A stretch of 64,000 bases of DNA from JAEYXS01 sp943367715 (GCA_943367715.1 CALRJY020000004.1:1-64000), one strand, 5' to 3'; numbered from the stretch's first letter, positions 1 to 9,649 are shown. Notes: generated by a model not told the origin, from the letters alone. Numbers and translations: made by a program.

Positions 1-312
1 GTGCTGACGGCTGAAGCCGCTCAAAAGAAAGCAGAGCAGGAAGCTGCCGCCGTGGCCGCCAACGCGAAGAAGCTTGCCGATGAAGCCGCCAACGCTCCGA
101 CGGACAAGAAATCGGATGCTGCCAACGCCGCCAAGATCGCCGCTGAAAAACAAAAACAAGCCGAAGCTGCCACGGCGGAAGCGGCGAAACGGATGAAGAC
201 GATCACCGCCGCCGCTGCCCCACAAGACACGGTGGACATCATCGTCTCCGAGCCCATCCGCATTTCCGTCAAAGCTGCTTCGACAACAGCGGCAGTGACA
301 ACCAAACCGTAA
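1..312 (+). CDS. C-terminal end of an Ala/Lys-rich protein (5' cut by window edge)
   Basis: The reading frame is already open at base 1, so this is the tail of a longer gene. The visible 103 residues are an Ala/Lys/Glu-rich, probably helical or coiled-coil stretch, followed by a short beta-like tail (SEPIRISV near residue 84) and a Thr/Ala-rich end. The stop codon overlaps the next start by one base (TAATG at 310-314), which argues for translational coupling with the cytochrome/WD40 gene. The N-terminal domains are outside the window, so no function is proposed. Confidence 0.6.
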   Translation: MLTAEAAQKKAEQEAAAVAANAKKLADEAANAPTDKKSDAANAAKIAAEKQKQAEAATAEAAKRMKTITAAAAPQDTVDIIVSEPIRISVKAASTTAAVTTKP

Positions 313-3119
313 TGTTAACTACCCGACAGATCACCGGACGTCGCTGGTTGAAAAGCGCCCTGCTTTCCACCGGCATCGGTCTGCTGTCCGTCGCCTCCGC
401 CTCCGCAGCAAATGTCGATTATTACCGGGACGTTTATCCCTTTCTGAAGGCCAATTGCCTTGCCTGCCATAACAAGACTACGACCAAGGCCGGTCTGGAT
501 ATGGAGACGCCAGAGTCCATGCGCAAAGGCGGTGATTCCGGTCCAGCCATCGTGCCGGGCAAGAGCCGGGAAAGTCTCATTGTCCTGGCCTCGCTCCATC
601 AGAAAGACATGGAGATGCCCCCGACAAACAATAAGTCGGGCGCGGTCAAACTCACTTCCGCCGAAGTTTCTTTGTTGAAGTCGTGGATTGATCAAGGAGC
701 AAAGAGTTCCGTGCAGCAGGAACGGCAGGTCGTATTCCAGTCGCAGGCGGGTGGCGCACATCCCATCTACAGTTTGGCCATGACGAAGGACGGTCGCTAC
801 GCCGTGTGCGGTCGCTCCAACAACCTTTTCCTGTATGATCTCGCAGCGCGGGAATTCGTCGCCCAGATTGTGGACGAATCGCAGAAATCCGGCACCGCGC
901 ATCAAGCCTTGGTACAATCCCTCGCCTTCAGTCCCGATGGCACGCGACTCGCCTCCGGTAGCTTCCGCGAGGTGAAAATCTGGCGGGAAGAGAAAGTGAA
1001 AGGATTCACCCGCCCTGCTGATGCAAAACTCGGACTGCAATTCACCGTCCTCAGCGACGATGCCAAACAGATCATCGGGGCCAATGACAAAGGCGGACTG
1101 GTCGTGCTGGATGCGACCAAAGGCAAGTCCATCAAGCGCATCGCCGACGTAAATAAATCCGGTATCAAGCTTTTGAGTGTTTCCCCTGACGGCAGCAAAG
1201 CCGCGGTCTGGGGTAATGACGCCGTGCTGAGTGTCTGGACATTGAAGAACGGCAAGCCGTTCGCCACTAAAACCGAAGTGACCGGCGTTCGTGCATTGGA
1301 CTGGTCCAGTGATGGCCTGTCCCTAGTCACCGGTGGTGAAGACAAAATCGTTCGCCTTTGGTCCCTCCCTGCGGCAGGCAGCTCTGAACTAGTCCAAGCG
1401 AAAGAGCTCACAGGCGCTACCGGCGCAATCACCGCTGTGATCAGTGGTCCAACCCCAGATCAAGTCACCACTGCGAGTGAAGACGGCAAAGTCCGGTTCT
1501 GGAGCATCAGCAAAGGCAGTGTGGTGCGTGAGCTGGCTGTGGCTGGTCTTTTGAATCTGACCTTGTCTCCCGATGGCCGCCAGCTCGCCACCGGCGGAGC
1601 TGATGGCGTGGTTCGCGTCTGGGATATTGAAACGGGCAAACAACTGACTGAATTACGCGGGCGCTTAAACGCAAACCAGCAGATAGCGTCGCTGGAATGG
1701 ACCGTTGCCGCTCAAGGTCTGGAACAGACCTTCCAGAAAAGAGAAATCGCCCGCATCGAGGCCCAGAACAAAGCCTTGGATGAACTTCTCAAGAAAGCCA
1801 ACGAAGCCATTGTGGCGATGAAGAAAGTGGTGCCGGAAAAAGCCAAGGACGTAAAACCCGCTCAAGACGCAAAAGCGGCGGCTCAAAAGACAGTGGACGA
1901 AGTCTTGGCTCTCATCGCCAAAGCACCGGACGGCAAACCGGATGCAGCACTGGAAAAGCAGCTTAAAGATGCGCAGGAAAAGCTGGCCCCGGTGACCATG
2001 GTTGAAACGTCCGCCCTCGCCGCAGTCTCCGCAGCCGAAAGCAATCTGAAAGATGCTGAAGATGACGTAGTACGTATCACGGACACCAATGCCAAGAACA
2101 GCACCGCGCTCGAAACGGCCAAAGCTGCCATCGAGTCCTCTAAACAAACTTTGGACAAATCGACCGCCGACCTCGCCGCCGCCAGGCAAGCCTTGACCAA
2201 ACTGACAGCAAAACCGTTATCACTGGCCTTTTCTGCTGACAATCAGCAGGTCGCCGCCGTTTTCAATGACGGCTCACTGCAAGTCTGGGCGATCGCTTCA
2301 GGAACTCCTATTGAACAAGTCAATGGCACCACCAGCAGCACTGCTTCGTTGACGCGTGGCAGCAACGGCTCCTTCATCGCCAGTCTGGCTGATGGCACTG
2401 CTTCCGTCACTAGCTCAACACCTCGCTGGGTGCTGGAGCGTGTTCTCGGCGTTGGAAAGGATCGCACGCTCTTTGTCGATCGCGTGAACGCAGTGCGGTT
2501 CAGCCCGGATGGCAAAACCTTGGCCACCGGTGGTGGTGACCCATCCCGCTCCGGGGACATCAGCTTCTTTGACGTGGCTACGGGTAAAGTCATCAAGACG
2601 TGGAAAGAGCGGCACGAAGATACCGTGTTGAGTCTGGATTTCTCCCCTGATGGCAAGTTGCTGGCCTCCGGCGGAGCGGATAAGATCGCGCGTGTCACCG
2701 ATATCACCACCGGCAATCAAGTGAACCTTTTCGAAGGCCACACTCATCACGTCATGGGCGTCACGTTCCGGGCGGATGGCCGGGTGCTCGCCAGTGCAGG
2801 TGCCGATGGTGTGGTGATCGCGTGGGACATGATCATGGGTGAACGGAAAAAGAAGATCGAAGGCTGGGCGAAGGAAGTCACCTCGCTCCAGTTCATCGGC
2901 GCGACCAGCCAGCTCGTCACCTCGGCGGGCGACAATCGCGTCCGGATCATCAATGACGATGGCGGCGAAGTGCGCGCCATCAACAAGCTCCCTGATTTCA
3001 TGCAAGCCGCCGCCAGCACTGCGAATGCCAGCGTCGTCATCGGTGGCGGCGAAGACAGCGTCTTACGCGTCTGGGACGGCACCAACGGCAAAGAACTCGT
3101 CGTGTTCGGAGCTAAATGA
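312..3119 (+). CDS. Secreted c-type cytochrome domain / WD40 repeat protein
   Basis: 935 residues. A signal peptide (about residues 1-33) is followed by a planctomycete-type cytochrome c domain with one haem motif (C49-L-A-C52-H53) and a likely Met ligand in KDMEMPP (M100/M102). The rest is WD40 repeats with repeated 'SPDG..LA.GG.D..vrvWd' units, interrupted by an Ala/Lys-rich coiled coil at about residues 460-650. The protein should be exported and act in the envelope. The haem suggests electron transfer and the propeller suggests protein contacts. The start is fixed by the one-base overlap with the previous stop. The DUF1501 gene follows on the same strand, an arrangement common in Planctomycetes and Verrucomicrobia. 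The substrate is unknown. Confidence 0.88.
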   Translation: MLTTRQITGRRWLKSALLSTGIGLLSVASASAANVDYYRDVYPFLKANCLACHNKTTTKAGLDMETPESMRKGGDSGPAIVPGKSRESLIVLASLHQKDMEMPPTNNKSGAVKLTSAEVSLLKSWIDQGAKSSVQQERQVVFQSQAGGAHPIYSLAMTKDGRYAVCGRSNNLFLYDLAAREFVAQIVDESQKSGTAHQALVQSLAFSPDGTRLASGSFREVKIWREEKVKGFTRPADAKLGLQFTVLSDDAKQIIGANDKGGLVVLDATKGKSIKRIADVNKSGIKLLSVSPDGSKAAVWGNDAVLSVWTLKNGKPFATKTEVTGVRALDWSSDGLSLVTGGEDKIVRLWSLPAAGSSELVQAKELTGATGAITAVISGPTPDQVTTASEDGKVRFWSISKGSVVRELAVAGLLNLTLSPDGRQLATGGADGVVRVWDIETGKQLTELRGRLNANQQIASLEWTVAAQGLEQTFQKREIARIEAQNKALDELLKKANEAIVAMKKVVPEKAKDVKPAQDAKAAAQKTVDEVLALIAKAPDGKPDAALEKQLKDAQEKLAPVTMVETSALAAVSAAESNLKDAEDDVVRITDTNAKNSTALETAKAAIESSKQTLDKSTADLAAARQALTKLTAKPLSLAFSADNQQVAAVFNDGSLQVWAIASGTPIEQVNGTTSSTASLTRGSNGSFIASLADGTASVTSSTPRWVLERVLGVGKDRTLFVDRVNAVRFSPDGKTLATGGGDPSRSGDISFFDVATGKVIKTWKERHEDTVLSLDFSPDGKLLASGGADKIARVTDITTGNQVNLFEGHTHHVMGVTFRADGRVLASAGADGVVIAWDMIMGERKKKIEGWAKEVTSLQFIGATSQLVTSAGDNRVRIINDDGGEVRAINKLPDFMQAAASTANASVVIGGGEDSVLRVWDGTNGKELVVFGAK

Positions 3120-3183
3120 AACCATGAACACCGCTTCTTCACTCACTTTCAACTTTCTCGCCGCAAACTAAACCTCGCACCTT

Positions 3184-4590
3184 ATGTCATCCCCCATCAT
3201 CCCCTGCCCGGGCCCCTTGAGCCGTCGCAGTTTCATGCGTGTCGGTCTGGCCGGTTTCGCGACGTTGAGTTTGCCGGCTGTGCTGCGTCTCCAGGCAGAG
3301 AATGCCAAGAAGCCAGGCCACGAGAAGACCGCCGTGATCATGGTATGGTTGCCGGGCGGGCTGTCGCACATCGATTCTTATGATCCGAAGCCCGAGATCG
3401 GCAGCGAGTATCGCGGCCCGTTCAAGACCATCCCCACAAAGATTCCCGGCACGCATTTCACTGAGTTGATGCCACTGCAGGCCAAGATCGCGGATAAGTT
3501 CACCGTCCTCCGCTCAATGAACCAGAAAGCGGGCGGGCATCCGGCCGGCTCGATGCAGATGCTCTCCGGCGATTCCGATGAACGCGACAAGCCCAAGCCC
3601 CGTCTGCCCGACTGGATGTCCGTGGCCCATTACCTGCGCGGCCAAGGCGCGAAGCGCACCAATCCCCTGCCCAACTACGTGGGCGTGAATCCACCGCTGG
3701 AATACAACGGCCCCGCTTATCTGGGCGATGCCTTCTCCCCGTTCGCCGTGCACGACGATCCGAACCGCCCGAACTTCCAGGTGCCCAACATCGGCCTCTC
3801 CGATACCGCCGAATCCAAACGCCTGAGCGACCGCGTAGCTCTGCGCAAGAGCTTGGACCGCATGGAACGCGCCTTTGATCGTGAAGGAGAACTCGGCGCC
3901 TTGGATGAATTCGAATCTCAAGCTGTCACCCTGCTCACCAATCCCAAAGCGCGAGATGCCTTCGATCTCAGCAAAGAAGATGCGCGCACGCGAGATCGCT
4001 ATGGGCGCAATCGCTGGGGCCAGCAGTTGCTGCTCGCCCGCCGCCTAGTTGAAGCTGGTGTGGACATCGTCACCAGCAGCCTGAGTGGACCGCTTTGCGG
4101 CCGGGTTCATAACTGGGATGATCACGCCGTGAATCATCACGTCTTTGAAGCCATGCGCTTCCGCATGGGCAATTACGACCAAGCTGTGTCCGCGCTGATC
4201 GAGGATGTCTATGCGCGCGGATTGGACAAGCGCGTGCTGGTCGTCGTCACCGGTGAGTTTGGCCGCACACCGAAAATCAATTTTGATCGCAGCACTGGCG
4301 CGGGCGATGCTAGCGCCGCAGCCGGCACGCTCCAACCCGGCCGTGACCACTGGCCCCGCGCCTTCTCGAATATCTGGGCGGGTGGCGGCATCAAGACCGG
4401 CCGCGTCATCGGCGCCACCGACAAGCGCGGCGAAGACGTCACTGAGCGTCCGTGCGGCCCCGGTGACTTTCTCGCGACCATCTACCATCACCTCGGCATC
4501 GATGCCTCGAAAGTCGCCATCAACGACTTCAACGGCCGCCCAACTCCAATCGTCGATCATGGCCGCCCCATCTCGGAACTGATTGCCTGA
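3184..4590 (+). CDS. DUF1501 domain protein, Tat-exported
   Basis: 468 residues. The N-terminus has a twin-arginine signal (LSRRSFMRVG near residues 13-22) followed by a hydrophobic stretch, so export in a folded state is expected. The body matches the DUF1501 family, an alkaline-phosphatase-like fold: early 'VIMVWLPGGLSHIDSYDPKPE', later 'VVVTGEFGRTPKIN' and 'GRDHWPRAFSNIWAGGGIKTGRVIG', where His and Asp residues would bind metal in a sulfatase-like enzyme. The biochemical role of the family is not established. It lies 64 bp behind the cytochrome/WD40 gene and probably belongs to the same transcription unit. No clear Shine-Dalgarno is seen before the ATG. Confidence 0.88.
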   Translation: MSSPIIPCPGPLSRRSFMRVGLAGFATLSLPAVLRLQAENAKKPGHEKTAVIMVWLPGGLSHIDSYDPKPEIGSEYRGPFKTIPTKIPGTHFTELMPLQAKIADKFTVLRSMNQKAGGHPAGSMQMLSGDSDERDKPKPRLPDWMSVAHYLRGQGAKRTNPLPNYVGVNPPLEYNGPAYLGDAFSPFAVHDDPNRPNFQVPNIGLSDTAESKRLSDRVALRKSLDRMERAFDREGELGALDEFESQAVTLLTNPKARDAFDLSKEDARTRDRYGRNRWGQQLLLARRLVEAGVDIVTSSLSGPLCGRVHNWDDHAVNHHVFEAMRFRMGNYDQAVSALIEDVYARGLDKRVLVVVTGEFGRTPKINFDRSTGAGDASAAAGTLQPGRDHWPRAFSNIWAGGGIKTGRVIGATDKRGEDVTERPCGPGDFLATIYHHLGIDASKVAINDFNGRPTPIVDHGRPISELIA

Positions 4591-4822
4591 TCTGAAAAGC
4601 TGCGGCGTTTCATCGACTGGACTCAATGTCCGCGGTTATCCCCATCTCATGAGACGCTGATTAGCGGGAGATTTTTCGCCTTCCGGACAAAAAAAACCTG
4701 CCGCCCAATTTGTAAGGTTCCGGAAGAAAATATTGATGCTTACCATACTAAGGCCCTTTACTCCACCATTAGACAGCGGCCGGACAAAACGTAATTCACC
4801 CAATACACGCCAACACCTGAAT

Positions 4823-5995
4823 TCATCCCTTGAGGTTCTGCTTCGGCAAAACAACTTTTGCCGCCAGGCGCAAAGGTCTTACGAGGTAGTATCCGAACCC
4901 GAGCCAGCCCGGCAATTTCACGACAGCGCGATCAGCGGGACCGGGCGTCAGCAACTGGCCACCCAGATGCCCCAACAAAGGCCAGCGATCCACGTTCTCC
5001 TCACGCATGATTACCTGGAACCAGGACCTTCGCAGAATCAGGGAGTGGCTGTATTCCGGAAGAAATATCCATTCTCCAGCCTGGCGGGCAAGCGTCACAG
5101 CGGTCTCATCACCTTGCGCTTTTTTCAATTCCACACCCGGCACGCAACCTTCCGCCAAGGCGTCGGCGAGCAGCAGCCCTAGACTGAGCATCCGCGTCGC
5201 CCGGCATTGCCGTGCCCATTCCCACACCTGTTCCCAGTGCAAGCCGGGATGTGCCCGGATGAAAAGGACCACATCGCAGATCCAGATCACCCGCTCCCAC
5301 ACATGCTTCGAGCCGTGGATGCACAGCATCAAAAACAGTTTTTCCGGTGCCGGCACCGGAATACTGCCGCCCATCGTCGGAATCGAAACGGCACCCGACA
5401 TCAACTCAGCGGCATCCAGCGATACCGAAAAATGCGGCTGCACCATCATTTGATGCAGTTCCACGACCGCTTTGGGCGATTGCCGTTCCAGATTCCGCGT
5501 ATGCCCTCCGGTATCCACGGCCATCTCGCGGTAGCCCAACTCTTCCAGCAGGCGGATGGATTCCTCCATCTGCTTCGGTTGAATCATGAGATCCAGATCG
5601 GCACATTGGCGTAAACCTACATCGCCATACACCGCAGCGGCCAGTGCCGGACCTTTCCAAGCCAGGACTTCCACGCCTTGCCCAGCCAGCTTTCCGGTCA
5701 ATCTCCCCAGTTCTTGGATAAGAAAAAAGTTATACGCCCGGACATTCGCCTGTTCCTGCTGTAGCTGCGTTCGAACTGTAGCGGGTACCTCCTCAGCCCG
5801 CGTTTCACAATAACGCGCCAGACAAGGCCCGAGGGCATGAAGTGAAGCCTGACGCAGAAGAAAATCCCACTCGATGTGCACCAAGGACGGGGCGTTGCTC
5901 ACAGGCTCGCCCAAGAACACTTCGCGCGCCGCCGCCAAAAGCCAACGCTCTTCCGGGCGGCGTACGACCAGTTCGATTTGGGACGGGTTGCTCAT
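4823..5995 (-). CDS. Nucleotidyltransferase family protein (PF14907 type)
   Basis: 390 residues from the ATG at 5995; a TTG 42 bp further upstream would add 14 residues. The stretch at about 110-138 (LAWKGPALAAAVYGD...CADLDLMI) is the signature of the uncharacterised nucleotidyltransferase family PF14907, with the paired acids D133/D135 as probable metal ligands. The rest is helical. Members often sit beside PqqD-like proteins and HPr-kinase-related proteins, as here: the divergent GT2-PqqD-kinase genes begin about 120 bp away. A nucleotide transfer to a protein or sugar is likely, but the target is unknown. The two starts share one intergenic promoter region. Confidence 0.8.
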   Translation of the reverse strand: MSNPSQIELVVRRPEERWLLAAAREVFLGEPVSNAPSLVHIEWDFLLRQASLHALGPCLARYCETRAEEVPATVRTQLQQEQANVRAYNFFLIQELGRLTGKLAGQGVEVLAWKGPALAAAVYGDVGLRQCADLDLMIQPKQMEESIRLLEELGYREMAVDTGGHTRNLERQSPKAVVELHQMMVQPHFSVSLDAAELMSGAVSIPTMGGSIPVPAPEKLFLMLCIHGSKHVWERVIWICDVVLFIRAHPGLHWEQVWEWARQCRATRMLSLGLLLADALAEGCVPGVELKKAQGDETAVTLARQAGEWIFLPEYSHSLILRRSWFQVIMREENVDRWPLLGHLGGQLLTPGPADRAVVKLPGWLGFGYYLVRPLRLAAKVVLPKQNLKG

Positions 5996-6113
5996 GACCA
6001 ATACCTGCCAACCTGCCTCAGGGAGATTCCTTTGCAAAGCCCGGAACCTAAAATCTCAAGCGCCCCTTCCTCGCAGGCTTGTTCTGCCCGCGCATGGCTG
6101 ATATCACCCACGC

Positions 6114-7223
6114 ATGAAACCAACCGTGGCTTTGTGCATGATCGTCCGTGACGAGCAAGCCACATTGCCGCGTTGTCTGGAAAGCGTGGCTGGCGCAGTG
6201 GACGCCATTTATATCACAGACACAGGTTCCACCGACGCCACTTTGGCCATTGCGCAACAGCATGGAGCCAGCATCCGACACTTCACTTGGTGTGATGATT
6301 TTTCCGCCGCACGCAATCATTCTATCGGGAATGTAGCGGAAGACTGGTTGCTGATCCTGGATGCGGACGACTATTTTCCAGCCGGTGAAGCCGCCCGGCT
6401 TCGTTCACAACTTGAGACTAGCGATGCCCAAGCTCTCACACTCGAATATTTCGTCATGGAAGGCTACTCGCCCGCCCCCACCCGCAGAGTTCTGCGCAAT
6501 CATCAGGGCCTCCGTTTCACTGGCTTGATCCACGAATCGGTACGCACCAGCCTGCGCGCCATCAACGGAAGGACCCAGACAACCGATGTCTCTTTGCATC
6601 ACTCGGGATACTCTGCAGCCGCTCTGCCATTGAAGCTTCAGCGCAATTTGCCGCTCTTGCAAAAAGAATGGGACCGCTGCCTGACTCAAGATGATGCCTG
6701 TCAACGGTTGCTGATCGGCAAGGAACTCGCGCACACCCTGATTGAACTGGGACAATCTGAGGATGGAGAGAAACTGCTTTTGCGATCGTTGACCGATTGG
6801 CCGACAGGCGAAAGTGAAAATCAGTTTGCGCTCGAAGCCCTGGCCGCCCTGCTCTTTCACTATCATTCCACCGGCAAAGATGACCTCGCGTGGCAGACCT
6901 GTGAAAGTTTCGCGCAAAAACTCGGCGCAGAACCCGCTTACCCGCTATACCGTGGTTTAGCTCGCTTTCGCATCCGTCGCTTCCCCGGAGCACTGACTGA
7001 TCTGAAAGCTTTTGAACAGCACTGGCTGGCTGGGCGTGTCAAAATCCCCGTGCCTCTCGCCTATACCGGCCTTGCCCTCTGGGATATCCAAGGGCAATGT
7101 TATCTGCAAATGGGCCGTGCGTCTGAAGCTAGCCAGTTATTCGCCCGGTGCCTGGCTGCCGGTGGCGATCGAAAAGAATACGAAATCAAACTGCACCTTG
7201 CCCGCCAACTTGCCGCCTCATGA
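6114..7223 (+). CDS. Family 2 glycosyltransferase with TPR-like C-terminus
   Basis: 369 residues. The GT-A domain begins at once (VALCMIVRDEQATLPRCLES), with the nucleotide-binding 'YITDTGSTDATLAIA' and the metal-binding D83-A-D85-D86. After about residue 200 the protein is helical and looks like degenerate TPR repeats. The layout (short GT2 plus TPR) is shared with SunS-like peptide glycosyltransferases and with lipid-linked sugar transferases, so the acceptor cannot be named. Its stop overlaps the start of the PqqD-like gene (ATGA at 7220-7223), which suggests coupled translation and a shared pathway. Confidence 0.82.
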   Translation: MKPTVALCMIVRDEQATLPRCLESVAGAVDAIYITDTGSTDATLAIAQQHGASIRHFTWCDDFSAARNHSIGNVAEDWLLILDADDYFPAGEAARLRSQLETSDAQALTLEYFVMEGYSPAPTRRVLRNHQGLRFTGLIHESVRTSLRAINGRTQTTDVSLHHSGYSAAALPLKLQRNLPLLQKEWDRCLTQDDACQRLLIGKELAHTLIELGQSEDGEKLLLRSLTDWPTGESENQFALEALAALLFHYHSTGKDDLAWQTCESFAQKLGAEPAYPLYRGLARFRIRRFPGALTDLKAFEQHWLAGRVKIPVPLAYTGLALWDIQGQCYLQMGRASEASQLFARCLAAGGDRKEYEIKLHLARQLAAS

Positions 7224-7483
7224 TTCCTTTGGAAACCAAACTCAAACTGAACGCTGATTTCGTATGGGAACCGATGCCGGACGGTTGCATCCTCTATTGT
7301 CAGGCCACCGGCCAGATCGTGACCGTCAATCCCGCTGCCGAGTTGATTTTGACCTACTGCGACGGCGAATCCTCTCTCCAGCAGATCTATCAGAGCGTCA
7401 TTGAGGATGCACCATTGGAACAGCCCGAGTTTCAAGCTGTGGTGCAAAAACTCGTCGACGAAAAAGTCCTGTTGCCTGCCTGA
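7220..7483 (+). CDS. PqqD-like peptide-binding protein
   Basis: 87 residues from the ATG that overlaps the previous stop codon; this start fits both the coupling and the family length. The sequence follows the PqqD pattern: an N-terminal strand pair (GCILYCQATGQIVTVNPAAELILTYCDGESSLQQI) and a helical end (FQAVVQKLVDEKVLLPA). PqqD proteins are winged-helix chaperones that hold the leader of a ribosomal precursor peptide for a modifying enzyme. Here no radical SAM partner is adjacent. The neighbours are a GT2, an HPr-kinase-like protein and a methyltransferase. The precursor was not found. Confidence 0.75.
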   Translation: MIPLETKLKLNADFVWEPMPDGCILYCQATGQIVTVNPAAELILTYCDGESSLQQIYQSVIEDAPLEQPEFQAVVQKLVDEKVLLPA

Positions 7484-7485
7484 GC

Positions 7486-8343
7486 GTGAGCCGCCTTTTC
7501 ATTTATTCGATCCAGGACGTAACCTTGCGTTTGCGGGTGGATAACCCAGCCCTGCTGCCCTTGGCCGGGGCGTTGCATTCCTCCTGTTGCCGCGATTCTC
7601 ACGACTGCACAGCGGATACTTTTGCCGAAATCATTTGGGCCATGGACGGCTCGGGACAGCACCTCCTCACACTTGCCGGACAAGGGGATGCGGCGGTGGT
7701 CACCGAGGCGATTCTCTTTTTTCTGAGTGAACATCGCCTCACTCAACTTTTTGCCGAGCGGTTACAGGACCTCTTGCAGCTCCATGCAGCGACTGTCGTT
7801 GATCCGCAAGGCTACGGCTGGCTGATCTGCGGTCCTTCCCGGGCGGGCAAGACTTCGCTCACGCTGGCTTTTATACTGAATGGCTGGCGTTGGCTTTCTG
7901 ACGAATACGCACTCTTTGATCAAAAAGATCCGCAGACAATTCTCGGATTCCCCCGAAATTTCAATCTGAAGGAAAGTTCGTTTCCCATCTTCCCTGAAAC
8001 TGCGGAACAGCCTCACGCGGTGGAGTTCTTCTCTACCGGACGACAGGTCCGCGTGCGCTTCCTTGATCCGCTCGACCTCGCTCCTGGAAGCTGGCAAGCA
8101 CGGGCTCCGTTGAAAGGTTTGATCTTCCCGAGGTGGGATGCCGCCGCCTCCACTCCCGTCATTCAACAGGTGTCGGGCGTTTCCGCTGCGCAAGTGCTGC
8201 TGGGCGAAACAGCGTGCTGGCAACCGTGGGCGATGGACGTCCTCACCCGGATGTGCCGGGAAGTTCCCGTGTTGGAATTTGTTTACGCCAATCCGCGCGA
8301 GCTGGCGCCACTACGGGAGGCGATGGCTGTCGCCTCACGCTGA
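7486..8343 (+). CDS. HPr-kinase-related protein (HprK-rel family)
   Basis: 285 residues from a GTG two bases after the PqqD-like stop; no ATG gives a better fit. The P-loop is G116-P-S-R-A-G-K-T-S124, followed by 'WRWLSDEYALFD', which matches the Asp pair of HPr kinase/phosphorylase. The N-terminal 100 residues lack the classic HprK N-domain. Stand-alone proteins of this type occur with PqqD-like and nucleotidyltransferase genes in many phyla; I recall the name HPr-rel-A for one such set, with unknown function. The 3' end overlaps the convergent methyltransferase gene by nine bases. Confidence 0.78.
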   Translation: MSRLFIYSIQDVTLRLRVDNPALLPLAGALHSSCCRDSHDCTADTFAEIIWAMDGSGQHLLTLAGQGDAAVVTEAILFFLSEHRLTQLFAERLQDLLQLHAATVVDPQGYGWLICGPSRAGKTSLTLAFILNGWRWLSDEYALFDQKDPQTILGFPRNFNLKESSFPIFPETAEQPHAVEFFSTGRQVRVRFLDPLDLAPGSWQARAPLKGLIFPRWDAAASTPVIQQVSGVSAAQVLLGETACWQPWAMDVLTRMCREVPVLEFVYANPRELAPLREAMAVASR

Positions 8344-9516
8344 GGTATTTTCCATCAGCTTGGCCGCCAGATAACCCGTCGCACAGTTCAGCTTGATGAC
8401 CTTGCCGATCTCGCCCTGTTGCGGCACCGGAAACAGCCTCACCACATTCCGCCAATGACAGTCAGCATCGGCAGTCTCGGGATTCGTAGAGATTTCGATG
8501 TCCTCCGTAAGTGCTGCTTTGAAGTAAAACAACACGCCATTCACCTGTCCGGCGCTCGCACAGGGGATATCGATTGCTGGCGGACAAGGCATTTGTTCGC
8601 CGGTCATCAGGTTCGATTGCATCAATCTCACTGGTTTCGACAGAAAAGCCCACTGACTGGCAACCTGCGTTGATACCGTGAAAACGGCCGCCTCGTCCTG
8701 TGGTTTCAGCGTCCCAAACTTTATTCCATAGTCCTGTTCCCATGCCTGCAAAACATCATCTTCAAATCGATGCACGGCCGTGATCTCGTTTGGAACGGAT
8801 ACGAGGACAGCCCATAATTCCACCCGCGCGGGCAACACCTTGCCGCCGGGTTTGAGAAATCGTCTCACGCCATCGCGAAAAACATCCACGATATCTTCCC
8901 CAAAGGGATCATTGCCCAGCAATTCCCCCAGCAGCACGTCCACCGGCTCCGGCAGCGTGACTTGCGTGGACCACCCCGGAATGATCTCCACCTGTTGTTC
9001 CAGATCGTTATCCCGGAACAAAGCTGCCGCCTGTTCACGGACCGCTCCAGCCTCGATCGCATAGGCCTTCCTCGCCCCCGCCTGAACCGCCGCTGCCGCC
9101 AATACTCCTGTGCCAGTCCCCAGATCGGCCACCACGTCGCCGGGTTTGACCAACTGACGGATGGCCTCGATAAATGACTGCGTTCTGGGGCGATCATTCA
9201 ACATGGCGATATGGATTGAGGCCTGGTCGAACGGTGCCGCACTGGCGTGCCCTTCCTTATCCACCAGTATCCCTGCTGATTCCATCTGTTGAATCGTGCG
9301 CAACGCTTGGAGCCAGTCCTGCGTTCCGGCAAAGGACGGTTTGAGCGTCTCCAAAGCTTCAGCCACTGCCACTGAGTGCGAGAAAATCTCCAGCAAACGG
9401 AAAGCGTGTGGGCCACAGACATGCTTCCGGCCGTTCAGGTCGATGACGACTTCATTTCGGGCATCAAGGCATAGCTTCAGATCAGGCAGGCGGTGAAGCT
9501 CCCTTGATAAATTCAT
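8335..9516 (-). CDS. PRMT-like SAM methyltransferase with PqqD-like N-terminal domain
   Basis: 393 residues from the ATG at 9516; the frame continues upstream, but that part looks like non-coding DNA. Residues 17-90 resemble a PqqD/winged domain (EVVIDLNGRKHVCGPHAFRLLEIF...). Residues 115-240 are a Rossmann methyltransferase with motif I D131-L-G-T-G-T-G. The features of protein arginine methyltransferases follow: a double-Glu loop (E198 and E207, nine residues apart) and a THW-like loop (C353-H-W-R-N). This points to protein or peptide N-methylation rather than a small-molecule reaction, but that is inference. The gene is convergent with the HPr-kinase-like gene. Confidence 0.75.
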   Translation of the reverse strand: MNLSRELHRLPDLKLCLDARNEVVIDLNGRKHVCGPHAFRLLEIFSHSVAVAEALETLKPSFAGTQDWLQALRTIQQMESAGILVDKEGHASAAPFDQASIHIAMLNDRPRTQSFIEAIRQLVKPGDVVADLGTGTGVLAAAAVQAGARKAYAIEAGAVREQAAALFRDNDLEQQVEIIPGWSTQVTLPEPVDVLLGELLGNDPFGEDIVDVFRDGVRRFLKPGGKVLPARVELWAVLVSVPNEITAVHRFEDDVLQAWEQDYGIKFGTLKPQDEAAVFTVSTQVASQWAFLSKPVRLMQSNLMTGEQMPCPPAIDIPCASAGQVNGVLFYFKAALTEDIEISTNPETADADCHWRNVVRLFPVPQQGEIGKVIKLNCATGYLAAKLMENTSA

Positions 9517-9649
9517 GCCTACAGAAAAAGCCGCATGGCCCCCGACTGCAAGAACTATGCTGAATATCACCAGAGAAAAGCGGGCACTTTGCAAGCACCC
9601 GTGAATCTGGATTGACTGTGCGACAGGACGGGCTTTAGCTCTTCGGCCT

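Noticed and set aside
4680..4726. CTTCCGG ... CCGGAAG inverted repeat as terminator
   Set aside because: The loop is over 30 bases and no T tract follows on the right side.
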